Shown here piece by piece: positions 1 to 6,582 of a stretch of DNA of 20,328 nt; position 1 is the first letter of the stretch; each line of letters begins with the position of its first letter. This DNA comes from an uncultured Bacillota bacterium. GTDB lineage: Bacteria > Bacillota > Limnochordia > Limnochordales > ZCTH02-B6. The notes under the pieces were generated by a model. That model did not search any database. It was not told the DNA's origin and was given only the letters and a program-made list of their open reading frames with translations. Both the position numbers and the translations under genes were made by a program. The DNA lies in assembly GCA_937916565.1 (NCBI GenBank), contig CALFSR010000011.1:1-20328 (forward strand), in the 5' to 3' direction.

Positions 1-891
1 TTCCGATCTCCGGAGCCGGGCCCCACGCCGGGGACGGGCCACCCACCGGTTGCGCCGGATGGCCTGGCCGGCGCACCGGCATCCCTGCCTGCGGGCGAGC
101 GGCCCCGGGCCGCGCTGTTCCTCGGATGTGCGCAGGAGGGGCTCTTCCCCGAGGTCAACGCCTCCACGGCCAGGCTGCTGGCCGCGGCGGGTTTCACGGT
201 GGAAACTCCGGCCGGGCAGTGCTGCTGCGGCGCGCTCCACCGCCACCAAGGCGACGTAAAGCATGCCCGCTCTCTCCTGCGCCGCAATCTGGAGGCCTTC
301 GGTTTCCTGGGCGGCGAGCCGCCCGACGTGGTCGTGCTCAACGCGGGCGGGTGCCTGGCATGGATCAAGGAGGCCGCGCCGGTGTTCGAACCGGGCACGC
401 CCGAGCGGGCCGCGGCCGAGCAGCTGGCGGCGCGGGCAAGAGAACTCTCGGAGATTCTCGTCGAGCGGGGCTGGCAGCCGGGCGGCACGGGACGGAGCCG
501 ACCGGTGCGGGTCGTCTACCAGCCCTCCTGCCACTTGACCCACGTCTGCGGCGTCAAGGACGCGCCGCTGGCCTTGCTGAAGGCACTGCCGGGAGTTTCC
601 GTGACGCTTCCACCCGACGGCGGCTCCTGCTGCGGCTCGGCGGGGATCTACAACGCGCTGCACCCGCAAACGTCTGCTGCGGTGCTGGACCGCAAGATGG
701 ACGCCATCGCCGCCGGCGGGGAGGAGCCCGACGCCATCGTCACGTCCAACCCCGGCTGCCACCTGCAGATGCTGGCCGGCGTGCGCCGGAGGGGCCTCGC
801 CGGGCGTGTGGCGGTCATGCAGCTTCCGGAGTTCATCGAAACCTATCTCGCGGGTGATTTCAATCCACCCGGTGGTTTCCCGGAAAGCTGA
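1..891 (+). CDS. glcF: Glycolate oxidase iron-sulfur subunit, C-terminal part (5' end outside window)
   Basis: The frame is open from base 1 to a TGA at 889-891, giving about 296 residues of a protein whose start lies upstream. Two cysteine-rich CCG domains are visible. The first has FLGCAQEG followed by GQCCCGALHRHQGD. The second has PSCHLTHVCG, then GGSCCGSAGIYNALHP and SNPGCHLQM. This tandem CCG layout is typical of GlcF, which passes electrons from the flavin subunits GlcD/GlcE during glycolate oxidation to glyoxylate. The N-terminal ferredoxin domain expected in GlcF would lie before the window. A Pro/Gly/Ala-rich stretch of about 37 residues precedes the first CCG domain and looks like an interdomain spacer. 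Related CCG proteins (LutA/LldE, GlpC, heterodisulfide reductase subunits) are alternatives, but the ACQ..LFPEVN..T/GALH wording is closest to GlcF. The first in-frame ATG visible (199) lies inside the first domain and is not the true start. Confidence 0.85.
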   Translation, partial: FRSPEPGPTPGTGHPPVAPDGLAGAPASLPAGERPRAALFLGCAQEGLFPEVNASTARLLAAAGFTVETPAGQCCCGALHRHQGDVKHARSLLRRNLEAFGFLGGEPPDVVVLNAGGCLAWIKEAAPVFEPGTPERAAAEQLAARARELSEILVERGWQPGGTGRSRPVRVVYQPSCHLTHVCGVKDAPLALLKALPGVSVTLPPDGGSCCGSAGIYNALHPQTSAAVLDRKMDAIAAGGEEPDAIVTSNPGCHLQMLAGVRRRGLAGRVAVMQLPEFIETYLAGDFNPPGGFPES

Positions 892-894
892 AAG

Positions 895-929
895 CCCCTT
901 ATAGTCAAAGGGGGAGCGCCCGGCGCTCC
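895..929. terminator. Possible bidirectional terminator between glcF and udk
   Basis: The 48-base gap between two convergent genes holds two adjacent inverted repeats. CCCCTT (895-900) pairs with AAGGGG (908-913), and GGAGCGC (913-919) pairs with GCGCTCC (923-929) across a three-base loop. The two stems share base 913, so they may be alternatives. There is no T-run on either strand, so intrinsic termination is a guess based on position and stem strength. Confidence 0.35.
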
Positions 930-939
930 GCCGCGTCGC

Positions 940-1572
940 TTACCGCCCCAGCCGCTCCCGCAGGGTCGCGGCGAGTTTCGTGGAGACCATATCGACCGCC
1001 ACCTCGTTGAAGCCGCCCTCGGGGATGATGATGTCGGCGTAGCGCTTGGAAGGCTCCACGAACTCCAGGTGCATGGGCCGCACCGACTCGAGGTACTGCT
1101 TGATGACGGACTCCATCGTCCGCCCCCGCTCGCGGGTGTCCCGCTCGAGGCGCCGCAGCACCCGCACGTCGGCGTCGCAGTCGACGAACAGCTTGATGTC
1201 CAGCCGGCTCCGGATCTCGGGTTCCCACAAGATCAAGAGCCCCTCGAGCACGACGATGTCCTTGGGTTCGACCCGGATGGTGTGGGGCTCGCGGGTGTGG
1301 GTTTTGAAGTTGTAGACCGGTTTCTCGATGGGCTGGCCGGCGGCCAGTTGGTCTAGGTGAGCGACCAGGAGCGGGGTGTCGAAGGCTGCCGGGTGGTCGT
1401 AGTTAATCTTGAGGCGCTCTTCGAAAGGCAGGTGGTTTTGGTCTTTGTAGTATGAGTCCTGCTCGATGAGGGCGACGGTGGCTTCGGGCACCCGGCTGAC
1501 GACGGCGCGTGTGACCGTCGTCTTGCCCGAGCCGCTGCCGCCGGCGATGCCGATGAAAACAGGCCGCCGCAT
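940..1572 (-). CDS. udk: Uridine kinase (uridine/cytidine phosphorylation)
   Basis: The protein has 210 residues, the usual length for bacterial Udk. It phosphorylates uridine and cytidine to UMP and CMP in pyrimidine salvage in the cytoplasm. Visible motifs are the Walker A loop GGSGSGKTT (11-19), the EQDSYYKD segment (37-44), NYDHPAAFD (57-65), the YNFKTHTR segment (87-94) and the lid region RDTRERGRT (144-152), all characteristic of uridine kinases. I chose the ATG at 1572. A strong AAAGGAG sequence at 1584-1590 sits 11 bases upstream of it, whereas the alternative in-frame GTG at 1584 overlaps that ribosome binding site. The gene runs convergent to glcF and divergent from the deoC operon, whose first product also belongs to nucleoside metabolism. 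Confidence 0.93.
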   Translation of the reverse strand: MRRPVFIGIAGGSGSGKTTVTRAVVSRVPEATVALIEQDSYYKDQNHLPFEERLKINYDHPAAFDTPLLVAHLDQLAAGQPIEKPVYNFKTHTREPHTIRVEPKDIVVLEGLLILWEPEIRSRLDIKLFVDCDADVRVLRRLERDTRERGRTMESVIKQYLESVRPMHLEFVEPSKRYADIIIPEGGFNEVAVDMVSTKLAATLRERLGR

Positions 1573-1605
1573 GCGCGATCGCACTCCTTTTGATTCACCC
1601 TAGCC

Positions 1606-1634
1606 AGAATACCAAAACGGCCCCGGTCCGAAAA
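1606..1634 (-). promoter_or_regulatory. Weak candidate promoter for udk
   Basis: On the minus strand a -10 like TATTCT (1606-1611) lies 17 bases downstream of TTTTCG (1629-1634). The -10 is good and the -35 poor. The location, about 35 bases upstream of the udk start codon, is sensible. No convincing promoter was found for the divergent deoC operon. Confidence 0.3.
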
Positions 1635-1662
1635 GTCTTGAAGTCCTCTTGAGAATCGTCAT

Positions 1663-1675
1663 GGAGCGACGCTCC
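1663..1675. promoter_or_regulatory. Dyad GGAGCG-A-CGCTCC in the udk/deoC divergent region
   Basis: A perfect 13-base dyad lies between the divergent udk and deoC genes. It uses the same arms as the hairpin at 913-929 on the other side of udk. It could be an operator or an mRNA hairpin; nothing in the sequence decides between these. A second perfect palindrome, GCGGCATGCCGC, follows at 1728-1739. Confidence 0.25.
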
Positions 1676-1800
1676 GGCCGCCGTGAAGGAGACGTCCGGT
1701 GCGGGGCCGAAGGCTTCCTGCGGAATCGCGGCATGCCGCAAGCAGGCGAAGCGACCGCCGCGCGGCGTGCCGTTGGGCTGGATCCCTGGAGGTGGGCGCC

Positions 1801-2784
1801 ATGAGCGTCACCGTTGCGGGCCTAGGCGCCATCGAGGCCCCTTACAACCCCGGCATTCCCCTTGACCTGGATTGGCTGGCCGGCGTACGCGTCAACCGAT
1901 CGGCCGTCGAGCGGCGGGCTGCGACGCTGCCCACCCGCCGCAGCGTCAAGCAGGCGTGGCAGGCGGCGTGGCTCCTGCGGGCCGTGCAGCTCATCGACTT
2001 GACCACCTTGAACGGCGACGACACCCCCGGCCGGGTGCGGCGCCTTTGCGCCAAGGCCCGCCAGCCCGTGCGCCAGGACCTCCTGGACGCCCTGGGCGTC
2101 GGCCACCTGCCCCTTCAGGTCGCCGCCGTCTGCACGTGGCCGGTGCTGGTGCCGCCCGCGGTGGAAGCGCTGCGGGGCTCCGGCATCCCGGTGGCCGCGG
2201 TGGCCGCCGGTTTCCCCGCAGGTCTAAACCCGCTGGCCCAGCGGGTCGAAGAAGTCCGCGCCTGCGTGGCCGCCGGCGCCGAGGAGATCGACATCGTCAT
2301 CTCCCGCCGGCACGTGCTCACCGGCGACTGGCGGGCCCTCTACGACGAGGTGCAAGCCTTTAAGGAAGCGTGCGGCACGGCGCACATCAAGACCATCATC
2401 GCCGCCGGGGAGCTGGCCACCTTGCGCAACGTGTACCGGGCGAGCCTGGTGTGCATGATGGCCGGCGCCGACTTCATCAAGACGTCCACCGGCAAAGAAA
2501 CCGTCAACGCCACCCTGCCCATCGGCCTCGTGATGGTGCGGGCCATGCGGGAGTACATGGAACGCACCGGCTACCGGGTCGGTTTCAAGCCCGCCGGCGG
2601 CATCCGCCAGGCCAAGGACGCCCTCAACTGGATGATCCTCATGAAGGAAGAAGTCGGCGACGCGTGGCTTACGCCTGCCCTGTTCCGGCTCGGTGCCAGC
2701 GGCCTGCTCACCGACATCGAGCGGCAGCTCGAGCATCATGTAACGGGGCGCTACTCGGCGGCCCACCGGCACCCGATGGGGTAA
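1801..2784 (+). CDS. deoC: Deoxyribose-phosphate aldolase, eukaryotic/DERA-like type
   Basis: The 327-residue class I aldolase splits 2-deoxyribose-5-phosphate into glyceraldehyde-3-phosphate and acetaldehyde. The Schiff-base lysine is K227 in ADFIKTSTGKE, the second active-site lysine is K263 in VGFKPAGGIR, and D164 lies in EIDIVI. The C-terminal wording (LFRLGASGLLTDIERQ, HHVTGRY) and the length resemble the long human-type DERA rather than the roughly 220-260 residue common bacterial forms. The ATG at 1801 is chosen because GGAGGTG lies six bases upstream. The frame is open further upstream to about 1699, but that extension has no family similarity. The next gene, an ALDH16-type dehydrogenase, starts 22 bases after the stop, so acetaldehyde produced here is probably oxidised by it. 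Confidence 0.93.
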   Translation: MSVTVAGLGAIEAPYNPGIPLDLDWLAGVRVNRSAVERRAATLPTRRSVKQAWQAAWLLRAVQLIDLTTLNGDDTPGRVRRLCAKARQPVRQDLLDALGVGHLPLQVAAVCTWPVLVPPAVEALRGSGIPVAAVAAGFPAGLNPLAQRVEEVRACVAAGAEEIDIVISRRHVLTGDWRALYDEVQAFKEACGTAHIKTIIAAGELATLRNVYRASLVCMMAGADFIKTSTGKETVNATLPIGLVMVRAMREYMERTGYRVGFKPAGGIRQAKDALNWMILMKEEVGDAWLTPALFRLGASGLLTDIERQLEHHVTGRYSAAHRHPMG

Positions 2785-2806
2785 GGCAGGCAGCGAAAGC
2801 GAGGCG

Positions 2807-5380
2807 ATGGCCATGGAAATCGCACGCATCCTGGAAACGATGGAATACGGCCCTTCCCCCGAGAGTGACGGCCCCGTGCGCCGGTGGCTGGCCCGGCACG
2901 GGGACGGCTTTGGTCTTTTTATCGGCGGCGAGTGGCGCAAGCCCGCCGGGGCGGAAACTTTCCCGACCCACAACCCGGCGAGCGGCGAGGTTTTGGCAAA
3001 GGTGACCCAGGCGCGCCCGCAGGACGTGGACGACGCCGTCGCGGCCGCTCGCGCCGCGGCGCCCGGGTGGGCCGCCCTGCCGGGCCATGCTCGCGCCCGG
3101 TTTTTGTACGCCCTCGCCCGTCAGGTTCAAAAGCACGCCCGGTTTCTCGCGGTGCTGGAAACCCTGGACAACGGCAAGCCCATCCGGGAAACGCGGGACA
3201 TCGATATCCCGCTGGTCGCCCGGCACTTTTACCACCACGCCGGCTGGGCGCAGCTTATGGAGACCGAGTTTCCGGCCTACGAACCCGTAGGGGTCGTCGG
3301 GCAGATCATCCCGTGGAACTTCCCGCTCCTTATGCTCGCGTGGAAGGTGGCGCCGGCCCTGGCCGCGGGCAACACGGTCGTCTTGAAACCGGCCGAGTAC
3401 ACGCCCCTCACGGCCTTGTACTTCGCCGAGCTGTGCCGGGAGGTCGGCCTGCCGCCCGGCGTCGTCAACATCGTCACCGGCGACGGCCAGGTCGGTGAGC
3501 TCATCGTCCAGCACCCGGGCATCGACAAGATCGCCTTCACCGGCTCCACCGAGGTGGGGCGCGTCATCCGCGAGCGCACCGCGGGCAGCGGCAAGAGCCT
3601 GACGCTGGAGCTCGGCGGCAAGTCGCCGTTCATCGTGTTTGACGATGCCGACCTCGACAGCGCCGTCGAAGGCGTCGTGGACGCGATCTGGTTCAACCAG
3701 GGCCAGGTGTGCTGCGCCGGTTCGCGGCTTTTGGTGCACGAGAGCATCGAGGAGGAATTTCTGGCCAAGCTGCGCCGCCGCATGGAAACGCTGCGGGTGG
3801 GCGATCCGTTGGACAAGGGCATCGACATCGGCGCCATCGTCGCCCCGGTGCAGCTCGCCAGGATTCAAGAACTCGTGCGGCGCGGCCAAGAAGAAGGCGC
3901 CACCGTGTGGCAGCCGTCGTGGTCGTGCCCCAAGGACGGCTGGTTCTACCCGCCGACGCTTTTGACCAACGTCTCGCCCGCCTCCACCGTGGCGCAGGTG
4001 GAGATCTTCGGGCCGGTGCTCGTCAGCATGAGCTTCCGCACGCCCGGCGAAGCCGTGGAGCTGGCCAACAACACGGTCTATGGCCTGGCGGCCAGCGTCT
4101 GGACGGAGAATATCAACCTGGCGCTGGACGTCGCCTCCCGGATCCGCTGCGGCGTCGTGTGGGTCAATGCGACCAACCTCTTTGACGCGGCGGCGGGCTT
4201 TGGCGGGTACAAGGAAAGCGGCTACGGCCGTGAGGGCGGCCGGGAAGGGATGTACGAGTACTTGCGGCCCAAGTGGCTGCGGGCAACCGGCACAAGCGAC
4301 GGCAACCTTGGCGGCGACAGCAGCGCTGGCGCCGGCAGCGCCCAAGATCCCGGCGCCGGCGGCGGCGGCAGCGCGGGTGGCGGCAGCGCGGGTAGCGGCA
4401 ACGCCGGCGGCGGCGGCGTTACCGGTGCGACGGCCGGCCCTGACGACGGAGGAACCGTCCTCACCGGGGACGGCCCGGGGAGCTCTGCTTTCGACGGCGA
4501 TGAAGACGAATGGCCAGAGTCCGTGGCCGCCCCGCCCATCGACCGCACGCCCAAGATGTACATCGGCGGCAAGCAGGCACGGCCCGACGCGCCCTACTCC
4601 CGCCACATCTACGGCCCCGACGGCCGCATCGTGGGCGAAGTCGGCGAGGGCAGCCGCAAGGACGTCCGCAACGCCGTGGAAGCGGCCCGCAAGGCCTCCG
4701 GCTGGCGCCAGATATCCGGCCACCAGCGGGCCCAAGTGCTCTACTACATCGCCGAAAACCTCGAGGTCCGGCGGGACGAGTTCGCCGCCCGGCTTGCGGC
4801 CATGACCGGCCAGTCCAAGGCGAGTGCTCTGCGGGAAGTGGATGCCGCCGTCGAGCGCTGGTTCACGTGGGGAGCGTGGGCCGACAAGCACGACGGGATG
4901 GTGCACCGCACCGCCCAGCGCCACATCACCGTCGCCATGCCGGAGCCCGTGGGCGTCATCGGCATCGGCTGCCCCGACGACCATCCGTTGCTTGCCTTCG
5001 TGTCCCTCGTCGCACCCGCCGTCGCCATGGGCAACACCGTCGTCGCGGTGCCGTCCGAACGTTGGCCGCTGGCCGCGACCGACCTCTACCAGGTGTTTGA
5101 CACGTCCGACGTCCCCGGCGGCGTCGTCAACATCGTCACCGGCGCCCGGGACGGTCTCGTCAAGGTGCTGGCCGAGCATATGGACGTCGACGCCGTCTGG
5201 TACTTCGGCACCGCCCAGGGCAGCGCCGTGGTGGAGCGGGCGTCCACGGGCAACCTCAAGCGCACGTGGGTCAACTACGGCCGGCCCCGCAACTGGTTCG
5301 ATCCCGAGCAGGGCGCGGGCCATGAGTTCCTGCGGGCGGCCACCCAGATCAAGAACATCTGGGTACCCTACGGCGAGTAA
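2807..5380 (+). CDS. ALDH16-type aldehyde dehydrogenase with second, non-catalytic ALDH-like domain
   Basis: The 857-residue protein has two aldehyde dehydrogenase modules. The first (about 35-490) is complete: PWNFP (N171), VVLKPAE (K194), LELGGKSP (general base E268), NQGQVCCAGSR (nucleophile C302) and EIFGPV (E399). It should oxidise an aldehyde with NAD(P)+. Residues about 491-578 form a Gly/Ser/Ala-rich linker. The second module (about 580-857) keeps the fold-like start and an EPVGVIGIG stretch, but has D in place of the PWNFP Asn, V in place of the catalytic Lys, and stops without an ELGGK or catalytic Cys segment. The ending (RNWFDPEQG, QIKNIWVPYGE) and this architecture match my recollection of the ALDH16 family, whose bacterial members keep the cysteine in domain one. 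The ATG at 2813 is an alternative start with better spacing to GAGG at 2801. Next to deoC the likely substrate is acetaldehyde; that is inferred. Confidence 0.9.
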   Translation: MAMEIARILETMEYGPSPESDGPVRRWLARHGDGFGLFIGGEWRKPAGAETFPTHNPASGEVLAKVTQARPQDVDDAVAAARAAAPGWAALPGHARARFLYALARQVQKHARFLAVLETLDNGKPIRETRDIDIPLVARHFYHHAGWAQLMETEFPAYEPVGVVGQIIPWNFPLLMLAWKVAPALAAGNTVVLKPAEYTPLTALYFAELCREVGLPPGVVNIVTGDGQVGELIVQHPGIDKIAFTGSTEVGRVIRERTAGSGKSLTLELGGKSPFIVFDDADLDSAVEGVVDAIWFNQGQVCCAGSRLLVHESIEEEFLAKLRRRMETLRVGDPLDKGIDIGAIVAPVQLARIQELVRRGQEEGATVWQPSWSCPKDGWFYPPTLLTNVSPASTVAQVEIFGPVLVSMSFRTPGEAVELANNTVYGLAASVWTENINLALDVASRIRCGVVWVNATNLFDAAAGFGGYKESGYGREGGREGMYEYLRPKWLRATGTSDGNLGGDSSAGAGSAQDPGAGGGGSAGGGSAGSGNAGGGGVTGATAGPDDGGTVLTGDGPGSSAFDGDEDEWPESVAAPPIDRTPKMYIGGKQARPDAPYSRHIYGPDGRIVGEVGEGSRKDVRNAVEAARKASGWRQISGHQRAQVLYYIAENLEVRRDEFAARLAAMTGQSKASALREVDAAVERWFTWGAWADKHDGMVHRTAQRHITVAMPEPVGVIGIGCPDDHPLLAFVSLVAPAVAMGNTVVAVPSERWPLAATDLYQVFDTSDVPGGVVNIVTGARDGLVKVLAEHMDVDAVWYFGTAQGSAVVERASTGNLKRTWVNYGRPRNWFDPEQGAGHEFLRAATQIKNIWVPYGE
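4364..4393 (+). repeat. Two perfect 15-bp tandem units encoding GGSAG in the ALDH linker
   Basis: GGCGGCAGCGCGGGT occurs twice in tandem at 4364-4378 and 4379-4393, with degenerate copies on both sides. The unit is in frame and encodes GGSAG, so the linker between the two ALDH modules probably grew by slippage. Confidence 0.8.
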
Positions 5381-5398
5381 GCCCCGACGGAGCAGGCG

Positions 5399-5710
5399 GT
5401 GACGAGAGTGGATGTCAGGGGCCGGTTCATCGGCGAGCCCATCGAGGTGGACACGGCCACCATGGTGCCCAGCGGCGGCGGCGGGCCGTCATGCCCGGGC
5501 AGCTTCCGCTGGCGGGGGCGCGCCTACCACGTGGCTCGCGTGCTAGAAACCGGCCGGCGTCTTTCCCCCGACGGCTACGTGCGCCAGCACCGGTTTCGGG
5601 TAGTAACCGCCGAAGGCATGGTCTGCGTCATCGCCTGCGACCGCAAAGTACGCCGCGGCGCGAACCCGTGGCAGATGCTCGTCGTCGAGGAGTCGCTGCG
5701 TGATCGCTAA
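5399..5710 (+). CDS. Small DUF6504-like protein of unknown function
   Basis: The 103-residue protein starts at a GTG with GGAG six bases upstream, 18 bases after the ALDH stop, so it is probably the third gene of the deoC operon. The core reads FRWRGRAYHVARVLE, then a predicted beta-rich RFRVVTAEGMVCVIACD and WQMLVVEESL. This resembles the DUF6504 family as I remember it: short proteins of unknown function, some found as C-terminal parts of Y-family polymerase-like proteins. No signal peptide, membrane segment or catalytic motif is apparent. Assignment to the family is from pattern memory and should be treated as moderate. A role in deoxyribose or aldehyde metabolism is suggested only by position. 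Confidence 0.65.
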   Translation: MTRVDVRGRFIGEPIEVDTATMVPSGGGGPSCPGSFRWRGRAYHVARVLETGRRLSPDGYVRQHRFRVVTAEGMVCVIACDRKVRRGANPWQMLVVEESLRDR

Positions 5711-5835
5711 GAAGTTACCGGTCGTTTTTTGTGCCCGAAAGGAAGCGCGCAAGCGCACGCCTGGCGGCGCGCCATCCTGCTCCCAGACACCGCCACTCCG
5801 CCACCCCATCTCGGGAGGAGCCCCCCTCAAAGATG

Positions 5836-5854
5836 TAGAAACGCTTGCAGCGTT
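5836..5854. promoter_or_regulatory. LacI/CcpA-type operator-like site upstream of the trehalose operon
   Basis: AACGCT-TGC-AGCGTT forms a perfect inverted repeat at 5840-5854. The overlapping 14-mer TAGAAACGCTTGCA (5836-5849) matches the catabolite-responsive element consensus TGWAARCGYTWNCA at 12 of 14 positions and has the AAnCGnTT core common to LacI-family operators. It lies about 33 bases upstream of the first start codon of the trehalose cluster. No convincing -35/-10 pair could be placed in the 176-base gap at 5711-5886, which otherwise holds nothing recognisable. Confidence 0.4.
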
Positions 5855-5886
5855 GTGCCTTCAGGTCATATGGAGGGAGTGTGCCT

Positions 5887-6582
5887 ATGCACCCCACGGA
5901 TGGAGCCGTTCAGGCCCCCGGAACGCCCGAACCGTTCCACATCAAGGACTGCTCGGTGGTCACCATCGCCACGGGGCGCCACGCCCAAAACTTGCGAGAG
6001 CTGCGGGACCACCTGGCGGCCGTCGATGCCATGTCCATCTACAGCCACTTTTGGCTGAGCCGGCTGCAGCCGCGCAAAGCCGACCTTGAGTTTAGCAACG
6101 ACTTCGCCGCCTGGGCCAACGGAGCGTTGCACGACGACGTCCTGGCCGAGCGGCTCTCGATGGTGAACCCGTCGGATTTTGCTGACCTCGAGGAACTGCG
6201 CCAGACCCTCCTCGATATCGTGGAGCAGCGGCTGGACGAGAAAGAAATGGTGCCTTGGGCCCGCCCCGGGCAGCGGTTTGACTTCCTGCAGGCGCAGGTC
6301 ATCGTGTTTGACACGGGCGAGCGCGTCGAGCGGCCCGAGCAGCTGGCCGGGGCCGTCCGGAGCTTTTCCGCCGGCAGCCTCTTTTACCACCTCATCGACG
6401 CCCCGCGGCGGCGCACCGACGGGCTCGACGACGTGCGGGCGTGGCTGGCCGCGTGGGGCCTGGGCGACGGCCCCGCGGCCCGGGAGCTGGCGGCCCTCGA
6501 CTGGCAGTTCCTGAGCATCGCCCAACTGCGGGAGCGGGTGGCGGCCATCTGCGCCGCACATCTTGGGGGTGAGCGGGCATGA
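5887..6582 (+). CDS. DUF5752-like protein, partner gene of trehalose synthase
   Basis: The 231-residue protein is probably cytoplasmic; there is no signal peptide or membrane segment. The ATG at 5887 is chosen because GGAGGGAG (5872-5879) is seven bases upstream; the longer open frame from 5845 has no such site. Recognisable features are MSIYSHFW (49-56), EFSNDFAAWA (68-77), PWARPGQRFDF (123-133) and GSLFYHLIDAPRRR (163-176), with His, Asn, Asp and Arg residues that could form an active or binding site. I recall this pattern as the DUF5752 family, which occurs beside TreT-like glycosyltransferases in bacteria and archaea; its function is unknown. Its stop overlaps the treT start by four bases (ATGA), so the two products are probably made in fixed proportion. 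Confidence 0.7.
   Translation: MHPTDGAVQAPGTPEPFHIKDCSVVTIATGRHAQNLRELRDHLAAVDAMSIYSHFWLSRLQPRKADLEFSNDFAAWANGALHDDVLAERLSMVNPSDFADLEELRQTLLDIVEQRLDEKEMVPWARPGQRFDFLQAQVIVFDTGERVERPEQLAGAVRSFSAGSLFYHLIDAPRRRTDGLDDVRAWLAAWGLGDGPAARELAALDWQFLSIAQLRERVAAICAAHLGGERA

Noticed and set aside
126..857. Alternative plus-strand open frame over the glcF region
   Set aside because: Arg/Gly/Ala-rich shadow frame; the CCG cysteine motifs are in the other frame.
1573..1584. Upstream GTG start for uridine kinase
   Set aside because: The GTG overlaps the AAAGGAG ribosome binding site that serves the ATG at 1572.
1699..1800. N-terminal extension of deoC
   Set aside because: No similarity to the aldolase family, and a good ribosome binding site precedes the ATG at 1801.
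2708..5323. Open frame of 871 codons on the minus strand
   Set aside because: It lies antisense to deoC and the ALDH gene, whose motifs are unmistakable. It is a by-product of GC-rich codon usage and encodes a His/Arg/Ala/Gly-rich low-information sequence.
4541..5380. Second active aldehyde dehydrogenase, or a fused pseudogene fragment
   Set aside because: The module lacks the catalytic residues, so it is not active. The frame is intact and the ending is family-typical for ALDH16, so it is not a broken gene.
5711..5886. Sigma-A promoter using TTGCAG at 5845-5850
   Set aside because: The only -10-like sequences at proper spacing (around 5866-5873) would put the transcription start at the start codon and remove the ribosome binding site.
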